This document shows, piece after piece, positions 43,106 through 49,794 of a DNA stretch of 64,000 bases; the first letter of the stretch is position 1, and every line of letters starts with the position of its first letter. The stretch is from Propionibacteriaceae bacterium (GTDB lineage Bacteria; Actinomycetota; Actinomycetes; Propionibacteriales; Propionibacteriaceae), in NCBI GenBank assembly GCA_009782915.1, contig WRIC01000005.1:1-64000 (forward strand), written 5' to 3'. The notes beneath the pieces are model-generated. The model was not told the DNA's origin. It ran no database searches and saw only the letters and a program-made list of their open reading frames with translations. Position numbers and translations under genes: made by a program.

Positions 43106-43135
43106 GTCACCCTGCGCGAAGTCGCAGGGTCCAGA
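43106..43135 (-). repeat. REP-like palindrome, CCCTGCG type, inverted
   Basis: The reverse complement of the common form: GTCACCCTGCGCG then AAGTCGCAGGGTCCAGA. It is paired in opposite orientation with 42861-42890 to bound about 275 bp. Confidence 0.75.
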
Positions 43136-43154
43136 AATCACATTTGAACAACTG

Positions 43155-43346
43155 TGGAGTCTGGATTCCGCGACTACGCACGGAATGACCAGCAGGTGAC
43201 TATGGAGTCTGGATTCCGCGACTACGCACGGAATGACCAGCAGGTGACTATGGAGTCTGGATTCCGCGACTACGCACGGAATGACCAGCAGGTGACTGTG
43301 GAGTCTGGATTCCGCGACTACGCACGGAATGACCAGCGGGTGACTC
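43155..43346 (+). repeat. Four tandem 48-bp units each with an ATTCCG-type palindrome
   Basis: Units start at 43155, 43203, 43251 and 43299. Each contains TCTGGATTCCGCG and ACTACGCACGGAATGAC, where ATTCCG pairs with CGGAAT, plus a spacer CAGCAGGTGACTAT. Because 48 is divisible by three an open frame runs through it, but nothing suggests translation. There are no variable spacers, so it is not CRISPR. Confidence 0.85.
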
Positions 43347-43358
43347 GATGACGGTGGA

Positions 43359-44282
43359 CTAGCTACCGATGTCGATGCGGGTCTGCCAGTATTGGGCTGA
43401 TTTTTCGTTGAGGATGGTGTAGAGGTTGGTGATGTTGTCGAGGGCTTCCTGCTCCTCGGGGGTGGGTACAGCATTTTGTTTAGTGGAACCCTTGAGGGAG
43501 GGGATGAAGAAATCAACACTCGGGTCGGGCAGGTAGTCGTCCGGGTATCCACCACTGGAGTCGGTGTGCCACCACTGGTTGAGGGCCTCCTGGCTTTGGG
43601 GATCAAAATTCGGGCAGGAACCCAGTAGGGAACGCAGTTCTTTCTCTGTGATCGTGACAGGCAGAGAAACCATAGGCCAATCCTTCACATCAGGATCCTC
43701 CACAGCCTCGGAATCCTCCACCATCGGCCAGCCGTGGTTTCTGGCACAATCCGCCCACAGATTATTAGCTTCCACCTGTTTGAGAACAAGGAAAGAATCC
43801 ATCGACAGTGTTCCCCAGGCGGCATGAGAATCGTAGCCTGATCTTTCCAAACAGATCGTGTACGCAACGGTGTAATCGACACCATCGAGCATCAGCCCAG
43901 GGGAATTGCCATGGGAGAAGAATTCTTGAGCTGCCGCCCAAGCAACAGGGTCATCCTCGGACCCATGAGTTTCCGACCAGCGAAGAGTGCCACCCTCGGG
44001 ACTACGGACCATCAGCCAGTGATCACCAGTGAACTGGACAACAGCCGGGTGACCATCATGGTTGTTCACCAGAGCAACCGGTAGCTCAGCCTCAGACAAG
44101 CAGTCGTGGAAAATCTCTGCAGTAAGAACTAGATCATCAGCGGAAACAGTAGGAACAATAGCGGTCGGGGAAACCGTGGTTTCCACCTCATCAGGAACAC
44201 AGGCTGACAGAAACACCACCATCAGCGCTGCCACCATCAGGGAGACCATTGTCCCCAATCGCCGCGGATGTGTTTGGCCCAT
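43359..44282 (-). CDS. Putative lipoprotein
   Basis: A 307-aa secreted protein. A basic start (GQTHPRRLG) precedes the hydrophobic signal MVSLMVAALMVVFLSAC, with lipobox LSAC placing the lipidated Cys near residue 28. The mature part is acidic with several Cys and Trp and has no motif I recognise; function unknown. The start codon lies 12 bases after the lysS stop codon (GTG at 44288 is an alternative), so it is probably translated from the lysS transcript. Downstream lies the tandem REP array. Confidence 0.7.
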   Translation of the reverse strand: MGQTHPRRLGTMVSLMVAALMVVFLSACVPDEVETTVSPTAIVPTVSADDLVLTAEIFHDCLSEAELPVALVNNHDGHPAVVQFTGDHWLMVRSPEGGTLRWSETHGSEDDPVAWAAAQEFFSHGNSPGLMLDGVDYTVAYTICLERSGYDSHAAWGTLSMDSFLVLKQVEANNLWADCARNHGWPMVEDSEAVEDPDVKDWPMVSLPVTITEKELRSLLGSCPNFDPQSQEALNQWWHTDSSGGYPDDYLPDPSVDFFIPSLKGSTKQNAVPTPEEQEALDNITNLYTILNEKSAQYWQTRIDIGS

Positions 44283-44294
44283 GATCACCAATCC

Positions 44295-45812
44295 TCAACC
44301 AGCGGGCCTCAGGAGCGGGAACAAAATAGTCTCGCGGATACCCACACCAGTGAGCAACATCATCAGCCGATCCATGCCAACCCCTACCCCACCCATGGGT
44401 GGTGCGCCACATTCCAAGGCCCGCAGGAAATCCTCATCAAGTTGCATTGCTTCCGGGTCACCACCAGCAGCGCGCAACGACTGCTCCACGAGTCGTTCAC
44501 GCTGAATCACTGGATCAATCAACTCAGTGAAACCCGTACCTCTTTCCACTCCACCAATGATCAAATCCCAGGCCTCCACCAAACGAGGGTCCTCAGGGTT
44601 CAACCGGGCCAGTGGTTGGGCGATTGCTGGGAAATCATAGACAAAGGTGGGTTGAATCAACGAATGCTCAGCGAGCTCTGAATAGAGCTCCATCGCCATC
44701 TTGCCCTGGTCCAGTTTCGGATCATAGGTGATCTCTAGTCGATCAGCATAGGCATGCAGTTGCTCCAGGGGGGTATCCGCGCTGACATGCTCACCAACAG
44801 CCTCAGAAACCAGATCGAAAAACTTCACCCGGCGCCACTGACCATCCAAATCAATCACCGAGTCACCGAACTCAAGTTGCCTATGCCCCAAGGCGGCATC
44901 AGCTGAATTCTGAATCAGCCTCTGCGTGGTGTCAGCCACCGTCCACTGATCCCCCCAGGCTGCATAAAACTCGAGCATCGAAAACTCGGCAGAATGAGAA
45001 GAATCGATCCCCTCGTTGCGGAAGATACGCCCAATCTCGTACACCCGCTCCGCTCCACCAACCATCGCCCTCTTCAGGTAGAGCTCCAAAGCGATCCTCA
45101 ACGTCATATCGATATTGAAAGCATTCAAATGGGTGTGGAAGGGTCGCGCAGTTGCCCCACCATGAAGAAGCTGAAGAACAGGGGTTTCAATCTCCAAGAA
45201 TCCCTCCAAGTCCAGGGTCTCACGGATCGCCTTCATCACCGCCGAACGCTGGCGCACCATCAACCGCGACTCCTCGCGTACCACCAGATCGGAGTAACGC
45301 TGACGAACCCTGGTTTCCTCCGAAAGATCCTTATGCAGTACGGGCAAAGGTCGCAAAGCCTTCGATGCCATCGCCCAGGTGGAGACCATCACCGACAGCT
45401 CACCACGCTTGGAGGCGATCACTCGACCAGTCACCGAAACAAAGTCGCCCAAATCAACATCCGACTTCCAATCCTCCAGGCGCTGTTCCCCAACCTCCGC
45501 CAAAGAAATCATCACCTGCAACCGCTCACCGGAAGTCTCAGCAGTGAACCCGCCTTGCATAGTGGCGAAACATAGCTTGCCGGTGTTGCGCAGGAAGATC
45601 ACTCGCCCGGCAACACTCACCACCTCTTGGGTCTCCTCACCAGCTTCCAAGTGGCCCCACCGCGCGCGTACCTCAGCTAAAGAATGGGTGATCTCCACAT
45701 CTGCAGGATAAGGCGACGTGCCCTGATCCAGCAGGCGAGTGCGCTTATCGAGGCGGACCTGCATCTGCTCATTGAGGTCTGCTGGCTCGAAAGTGAGGGG
45801 CTGTTCAGTCAC
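44295..45812 (-). CDS. lysS: Lysyl-tRNA synthetase, class II
   Basis: A 505-aa class II synthetase charging tRNA-Lys. The N-terminal OB-fold anticodon-binding region contains VSVAGRVIFLRNTGKLCFATMQ. The catalytic core shows motif 1 near FLEIETPVLQLLHGGATARPF, motif 2 GRIFRNEGIDSSHSAEFSMLEFYAAWGD, and motif 3 GVGVGMDRLMMLLTG followed by IRETILFPLLRP. I chose the GTG at 45812 (VTEQPLTF): a TATTCT -10 hexamer lies six bases upstream, implying a leaderless mRNA, and the longer frame to 46253 would overlap a divergent gene. The motif 2 sequence SSHSAEF differs slightly from the usual HNPEF form. The lipoprotein gene follows directly. Confidence 0.92.
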   Translation of the reverse strand: MTEQPLTFEPADLNEQMQVRLDKRTRLLDQGTSPYPADVEITHSLAEVRARWGHLEAGEETQEVVSVAGRVIFLRNTGKLCFATMQGGFTAETSGERLQVMISLAEVGEQRLEDWKSDVDLGDFVSVTGRVIASKRGELSVMVSTWAMASKALRPLPVLHKDLSEETRVRQRYSDLVVREESRLMVRQRSAVMKAIRETLDLEGFLEIETPVLQLLHGGATARPFHTHLNAFNIDMTLRIALELYLKRAMVGGAERVYEIGRIFRNEGIDSSHSAEFSMLEFYAAWGDQWTVADTTQRLIQNSADAALGHRQLEFGDSVIDLDGQWRRVKFFDLVSEAVGEHVSADTPLEQLHAYADRLEITYDPKLDQGKMAMELYSELAEHSLIQPTFVYDFPAIAQPLARLNPEDPRLVEAWDLIIGGVERGTGFTELIDPVIQRERLVEQSLRAAGGDPEAMQLDEDFLRALECGAPPMGGVGVGMDRLMMLLTGVGIRETILFPLLRPAG

Positions 45813-45818
45813 AGAGAA

Positions 45819-45824
45819 AGAATA
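45819..45824 (-). promoter_or_regulatory. -10 element for leaderless lysS transcript
   Basis: TATTCT on the minus strand, six bases before the GTG at 45812. A GGGAGGG upstream is too far to serve as ribosome site for this start. Confidence 0.45.
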
Positions 45825-45869
45825 CCCTCCCCAGAGGTGAAACCATGAACTTGATGACTCGAAATGCCG

Positions 45870-45875
45870 TACAGT
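45870..45875 (+). promoter_or_regulatory. -10 element for leaderless transcript of the methyltransferase-like gene
   Basis: TACAGT, six bases before the ATG at 45882, in the short divergent gap with lysS. Confidence 0.45.
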
Positions 45876-45881
45876 CATGAC

Positions 45882-46682
45882 ATGGACCCTCGCCTGATCC
45901 GTGATCGTGAACGCACAAACGGATGGATTGTGCAGGTGGAGGGCATCGATCAGTCGTACGTGGATCTCGACGACCCCACCTATCTTGGGTTCGACTATGT
46001 AGAGCGGATTGTTGACATCATTGATCTGGTTTACCCGGCGCCACAACGGATCACAGCCATCCATGTGGGTGGGGCCGGGATGACGATCCCGCGCTATCTT
46101 ACCCACACTCGCCCCACGTCTGGACAGGTCGTTTTCGAGCCGGATGCTTCCCTCACCCAGGCAGTACGCGAGGTGGCTCCCCTTGTGCGTCACAGCGGGA
46201 TCAAGGTACGTGCACAGGATGGGCGTACCGGAATCAAAAAACTTCCAGACCACTACAGTGATGTGATCGTGGTTGATGCTTTCGCTGGTTCAGCTGTGCC
46301 AGCTGACCTGGGAACAGTGCAATGGTTTGCCGAAGTGGCAAGGGTCCTCACCGCCCAAGGGACACTGATCATGAACCTCACCGACCTGGCCCCCTTCGCT
46401 TATTCGCGACGAGTCCTGGCGGGGATTATTGACCACTTCACTGGGGTTGTTGTGGGTGCTGAACCCTCCACCTGGAAGGGACGGCGTTTCGGCAATCTCG
46501 TTGTTGGGGCTGGTCCTTTGATCGATCCTCATCTGCTTGGGCGCACAGCAGCCGGAGGTGTTTTTCCGTACCGATTGATCTACGGCCTGGAACTGGCCAG
46601 GTGGGTGGGCAAGGCACAACCATTCACCGATCAGGATTGCGAGTCTTCACCGAAGGCGGGTTCCCCACCCATGTTCCGTTGA
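45882..46682 (+). CDS. Spermidine synthase-like SAM-dependent protein
   Basis: A 266-aa protein with the spermidine synthase/class I methyltransferase fold: NGWIVQVEGIDQSYVDLDDP at the N-terminus, SAM-type loop AIHVGGAGMTIPRYL around residues 60-75, an acidic strand end VVFEPDASLTQAVRE, and DVIVVDAFAGSAVPADL in the active-site region. Such stand-alone homologues are common in actinobacteria and are often annotated as spermidine synthase, although polyamine activity is rarely shown. ATG 45882 is preferred over 45864 because TACAGT lies six bases upstream, leaving 45864 outside the transcript. It is divergent from lysS. Confidence 0.8.
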   Translation: MDPRLIRDRERTNGWIVQVEGIDQSYVDLDDPTYLGFDYVERIVDIIDLVYPAPQRITAIHVGGAGMTIPRYLTHTRPTSGQVVFEPDASLTQAVREVAPLVRHSGIKVRAQDGRTGIKKLPDHYSDVIVVDAFAGSAVPADLGTVQWFAEVARVLTAQGTLIMNLTDLAPFAYSRRVLAGIIDHFTGVVVGAEPSTWKGRRFGNLVVGAGPLIDPHLLGRTAAGGVFPYRLIYGLELARWVGKAQPFTDQDCESSPKAGSPPMFR

Positions 46683-46717
46683 GTTGTTCCGTTGAACGGC
46701 ATGGGTGATATGCAACA

Positions 46718-47662
46718 ATGGACACCATGGTGGACACCACAGGTCACACATTCGATCAGCTGTCAGGCAATGTTCCTGAGTCAGCGGTGGTCGTACCGAT
46801 CATTCGTCGTGTCAACAATGCGGAGTTGAAGAAAGCCTTGCGTCTGGCAAAAAAAACTACTCGGGCAAAAACCGCACAGTCCACCCATCGGCAGGAAGCT
46901 AAGAAATCTCCGGACCCCGCGCCACTTCATCCACCCGTGGACACCACGGTTGCCCTCCCACCACAAACCCCGGAACTCAATTCGCTCATCCCCACGACGT
47001 GGGTGGATTCCCAACCTCTCAGTGACAACCCTGTGACACCAGACAAAACGGTGGAGAAGAAGACGAAAAAGACAAAGGTGTCCAAGAATAAAGCCGATGA
47101 CAAACCTCGCAAGTATTGGGGGGTTCCGCTTGTCCTGATCACCACCTTCCTGTTGTTGTGTAGCGGAGCTGGTGTCTTCCTTGCATCGAACGCCATCGCA
47201 CAGGCCCGCTACCCAGCGGTGATCGCCTCACCTCACACCATGGGAACACTAGAGATTCCACGGTTTGGCTCCAGCTACGCCATCCCTATCCTGCCCGATA
47301 CTTCCTTGGCTTCTTTGCGTAGCGGAGTGGGATGGTACGAGGGGACCGGGGAGGCTGGCAACTATGGGAATTTCGCTCTGGCTGGGCACCGACTCGGATG
47401 GGGCCAACCTTTCTACCGGCTCGGTTCTCTCGAGGCTGGTGATGAGATCTGGGTAACGATCGAGGACACTCGCTACACCTACACTGTCATCAAGGGTCCC
47501 ACGAGTGTGTCGAGCACGGATAACGATGTTTTGGCTGGTGTTCCTGGGGACCCGGAGCGGCGCCCCACCAAGGCGCTCATTACTCTCACCACGGCGGCAA
47601 CATGGCTCCCCTCCCCTGAGCGAGTGGTTGTCATCGGTGAACTAGTCTTGCCCTCACCCTAG
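46718..47662 (+). CDS. Class E sortase homologue lacking the catalytic cysteine
   Basis: A 314-aa protein. A long basic/Pro-rich cytoplasmic N-terminus (RRVNNAELKKALRLAKKTTRAK) precedes one membrane helix (VPLVLITTFLLLCSGAGVFLA, about residues 139-160) and a C-terminal sortase domain: LEIPRFGSSYAIPI, GNYGNFALAGHRLGWGQPF with the His, and LITLTTAATWLPSPERVVVIGEL. In active class E enzymes the last motif is TLTTC...ER; here the Cys position is Ala (GCG codon), while the Arg is retained. It is therefore probably a pseudoenzyme, perhaps a binding or regulatory subunit. Start may be ATG 46718 or 46727, since a TATGCA hexamer lies at 46709-46714. Confidence 0.8.
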   Translation: MDTMVDTTGHTFDQLSGNVPESAVVVPIIRRVNNAELKKALRLAKKTTRAKTAQSTHRQEAKKSPDPAPLHPPVDTTVALPPQTPELNSLIPTTWVDSQPLSDNPVTPDKTVEKKTKKTKVSKNKADDKPRKYWGVPLVLITTFLLLCSGAGVFLASNAIAQARYPAVIASPHTMGTLEIPRFGSSYAIPILPDTSLASLRSGVGWYEGTGEAGNYGNFALAGHRLGWGQPFYRLGSLEAGDEIWVTIEDTRYTYTVIKGPTSVSSTDNDVLAGVPGDPERRPTKALITLTTAATWLPSPERVVVIGELVLPSP

Positions 47663-47688
47663 GGTCTCTCAGTCTTCCCGGCTCCCAC

Positions 47689-47694
47689 TAGACT
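47689..47694 (+). promoter_or_regulatory. -10 element for leaderless pyrE transcript
   Basis: TAGACT, seven bases before the ATG at 47702, with no Shine-Dalgarno sequence in between. Confidence 0.45.
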
Positions 47695-47701
47695 GGTGTG
47701 C

Positions 47702-48250
47702 ATGTCTGATCGTGATGCGCTAATAAATGCTGTTCGCACCCATGGAGTCGTCCATGGGCGGGTCACTCTTGCCTCGGGGCGCGAAGCTAATTATTACGTT
47801 GATATGCGCAGGGTCACTCTCGATGGGTATGCTGCTCCACTCGTGGGCCGTGTCATGCGCGAACTCACCGCTGATTGGGAGTATGACTGTGTGGGTGGTC
47901 TGACTTTGGGAGCTGACCCTGTTGCCACAGCAATGCTTCACTGCGCAGCTCACAGCGGTGAAACCTTGGACGGGTTTGTCGTACGCAAGGAGGCCAAAGC
48001 TCACGGCATGCAACGCCAGATTGAGGGACCATCCATTGAGGGGCGCCGCGTTCTGGTGGTGGAGGATACCTCAACCACGGGTGGTTCGGTGATGAGGGCC
48101 GTCGAAGCTGTCCGCGGTGGTGGGGGCATCGTGGTGGGTGTGGCTGTGGTTGTTGATCGCGCAACAGGGGCCAAGGAAGTGATTGAGGCCGAAGGGTTGA
48201 CCTATAGGGCGGCCCTGGACCTGGCAGATCTGGGTTTGGATAAGGAGTGA
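47702..48250 (+). CDS. pyrE: Orotate phosphoribosyltransferase
   Basis: A 182-aa enzyme of pyrimidine synthesis that converts orotate and PRPP to OMP. HGRVTLASGREANYYVDMRR at the N-terminus is the orotate-site region, CVGGLTLGADPVATAM follows, FVVRKEAKAHGMQRQIEG is the flexible loop with the catalytic Lys, and VLVVEDTSTTGGSVMRAVEAV (about residues 115-135) is the PRPP-binding motif. ATG at 47702 is seven bases after TAGACT, consistent with a leaderless mRNA; the GTG at 47696 would be upstream of the predicted transcript start. lysC follows after four bases. Confidence 0.95.
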   Translation: MSDRDALINAVRTHGVVHGRVTLASGREANYYVDMRRVTLDGYAAPLVGRVMRELTADWEYDCVGGLTLGADPVATAMLHCAAHSGETLDGFVVRKEAKAHGMQRQIEGPSIEGRRVLVVEDTSTTGGSVMRAVEAVRGGGGIVVGVAVVVDRATGAKEVIEAEGLTYRAALDLADLGLDKE

Positions 48251-48254
48251 CATC

Positions 48255-49574
48255 ATGGGTGTTCGAGCAGTGAAATTTGGCGGTACGAGCCTGGCTAGCG
48301 CATCGCAAATCCGCAAGTGCATGGACATTGTCCAGGCACACCCTGATCGCAAATATGTGATCGCGTCGGCACCAGGCAAGCGTTCCGCTGATGATGAGAA
48401 GATCACAGACCTGCTCTATCAGTTGTACGAGCAACGCAGTGGGGACTATGCACACACCTGGTCGAAGATTTGTTTGCGCTTCACCGAGATCGCCGAGGAC
48501 CTTGGTGTTGATGCTTCGAAGGTGGACTCTGCTCTGGGGGAGATTGATTCACACCTGGGGCCTGACACCAGTGTGGACTATTGCGCTTCGCGTGGGGAAT
48601 ATCTCAATGCCATGATCATCGCCGCTCACTTGGGTTGGTCGTTTATTGACGCAGCTGAGGTGGTTCGATTCTCAGACTCTGGTGAATTCCTGGCCGAGGA
48701 AACAAATGATCTCCTGGGAGAGGCTCTGCGCACCCATGATCATGCGGTGATTCCGGGCTTCTATGGCGCGACACCATCAGGGGAGATCAAGACTTTTTCT
48801 CGCGGTGGCTCCGATGTCACTGGAGCTCTCGTGGCACGCGCCACCCAGGCCAGTGTCTATGAGAATTGGACCGACGTGTCGGGGATTCTCACAGCTGACC
48901 CACGGATTGTTGACAATCCGCTACCCATCCCACGTATCTCCTACACTGCGTTGCGCCAACTGACCTACCTGGGCGCCTCGGTCCTCCATGAGAACGCTAT
49001 CTATCCCGTACGACGAGCCAATATCCCCACCCACATTCGCAATACGAATCAGCCCCAGGACCCGGGAACCTGGATTCAGGGGGAACCTTTTGCAGGAAGC
49101 TCCCTTGCTGATGCTTCACCAGCAACACCACAAAAAATGATTGGTCTTGCTGGACGAACCAATTGCCTAGCACTGACCGTACGTAAGGTTCAATGGAGTG
49201 GCTCCTTGGGTGTTGGAGCCCAACTACTGAATCTCTTCGACGAGGCTCGCATTGCTGTGGACCTCGTGGTCACTAGCGTTGATTCATGGACCTTTATCTT
49301 TCGTGGGGACACCTCCACGAAGGAATCGGTGATGGCCAAGATCGGTAGCCTCGACCCTGATTCCATGGAGGTCCGTGAGAACCTCGCCTTGGTTGGTGTC
49401 GTCACCACCGGTACCCTGCCACGTGCTAAGACAACATCCGCCATCAATCAATCCCTGGCTGAAGCAGGAATTGATGTCTTTCTCGACTCATCGGCTGAGT
49501 CCATGCATGTCGTTGCTGTTGATTCGCTTCGCTACGAAGATGCCGTACGCTCGATCTATTCTGTTTTAACTTAG
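48255..49574 (+). CDS. lysC: Aspartate kinase
   Basis: A 439-aa kinase producing aspartyl phosphate, first step toward lysine, threonine and methionine. The N-terminal nucleotide motif KFGGTSLAS is at residues 7-15, with SRGEYLNAMI near 111 and FSRGGSDVTGALVA near 181. Two C-terminal ACT-type regulatory segments follow (LVVTSVDSWTFIF and LVGVVTTGTLPRAKTTSAINQSLAEAGIDV). The kinase domain looks like the longer, class that is distinct from the common LysC alpha/beta arrangement. AAGGAG in the last codons of pyrE is its ribosome site, so pyrE and lysC form an operon. Confidence 0.93.
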   Translation: MGVRAVKFGGTSLASASQIRKCMDIVQAHPDRKYVIASAPGKRSADDEKITDLLYQLYEQRSGDYAHTWSKICLRFTEIAEDLGVDASKVDSALGEIDSHLGPDTSVDYCASRGEYLNAMIIAAHLGWSFIDAAEVVRFSDSGEFLAEETNDLLGEALRTHDHAVIPGFYGATPSGEIKTFSRGGSDVTGALVARATQASVYENWTDVSGILTADPRIVDNPLPIPRISYTALRQLTYLGASVLHENAIYPVRRANIPTHIRNTNQPQDPGTWIQGEPFAGSSLADASPATPQKMIGLAGRTNCLALTVRKVQWSGSLGVGAQLLNLFDEARIAVDLVVTSVDSWTFIFRGDTSTKESVMAKIGSLDPDSMEVRENLALVGVVTTGTLPRAKTTSAINQSLAEAGIDVFLDSSAESMHVVAVDSLRYEDAVRSIYSVLT

Positions 49575-49794
49575 GCGACTACCTCCTGGCCTGTGTGAAC
49601 TGTCTGGTGGTGCTTGCGCAAGAACCACGTCGCGACTGAAGGGATTTCCTTCACTACGAACAATGGCGAGTTCCGTCCCACAAGTGTCATGATTCTTTGA
49701 ATCTGTGGATAACTTTCATTCATCAAACTTTTCCTGTGGATAACCTACATTTCCCTTCCAAAAACTCCCATAGTTACTCTTGGAAAGGAAAAAC
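49575..49794. other. Intergenic region with two DnaA-box-like sequences
   Basis: TGTGGATAA (consensus DnaA box in reverse) occurs at 49704-49712 and again at 49735-49743. GAAGG/CCTTC around 49637-49651 forms a small hairpin after lysC that may terminate transcription. Confidence 0.4.

Noticed and set aside
42994-43130. Possible small protein in the repeat cluster after hom
   Set aside because: Frames are repeat-derived on both strands; no initiation site.
43155-43346. Regular 48-bp repeats that look like a CRISPR array or a repeat protein
   Set aside because: Units are tandem with identical spacers, no cas genes are near, and the open frame (MESGFRDYARNDQQVT units) exists only because the period is divisible by three.
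45813-46253. N-terminal extension of the lysS frame
   Set aside because: It overlaps a divergent gene with clear methyltransferase motifs, and LysRS homology begins after the GTG at 45812.
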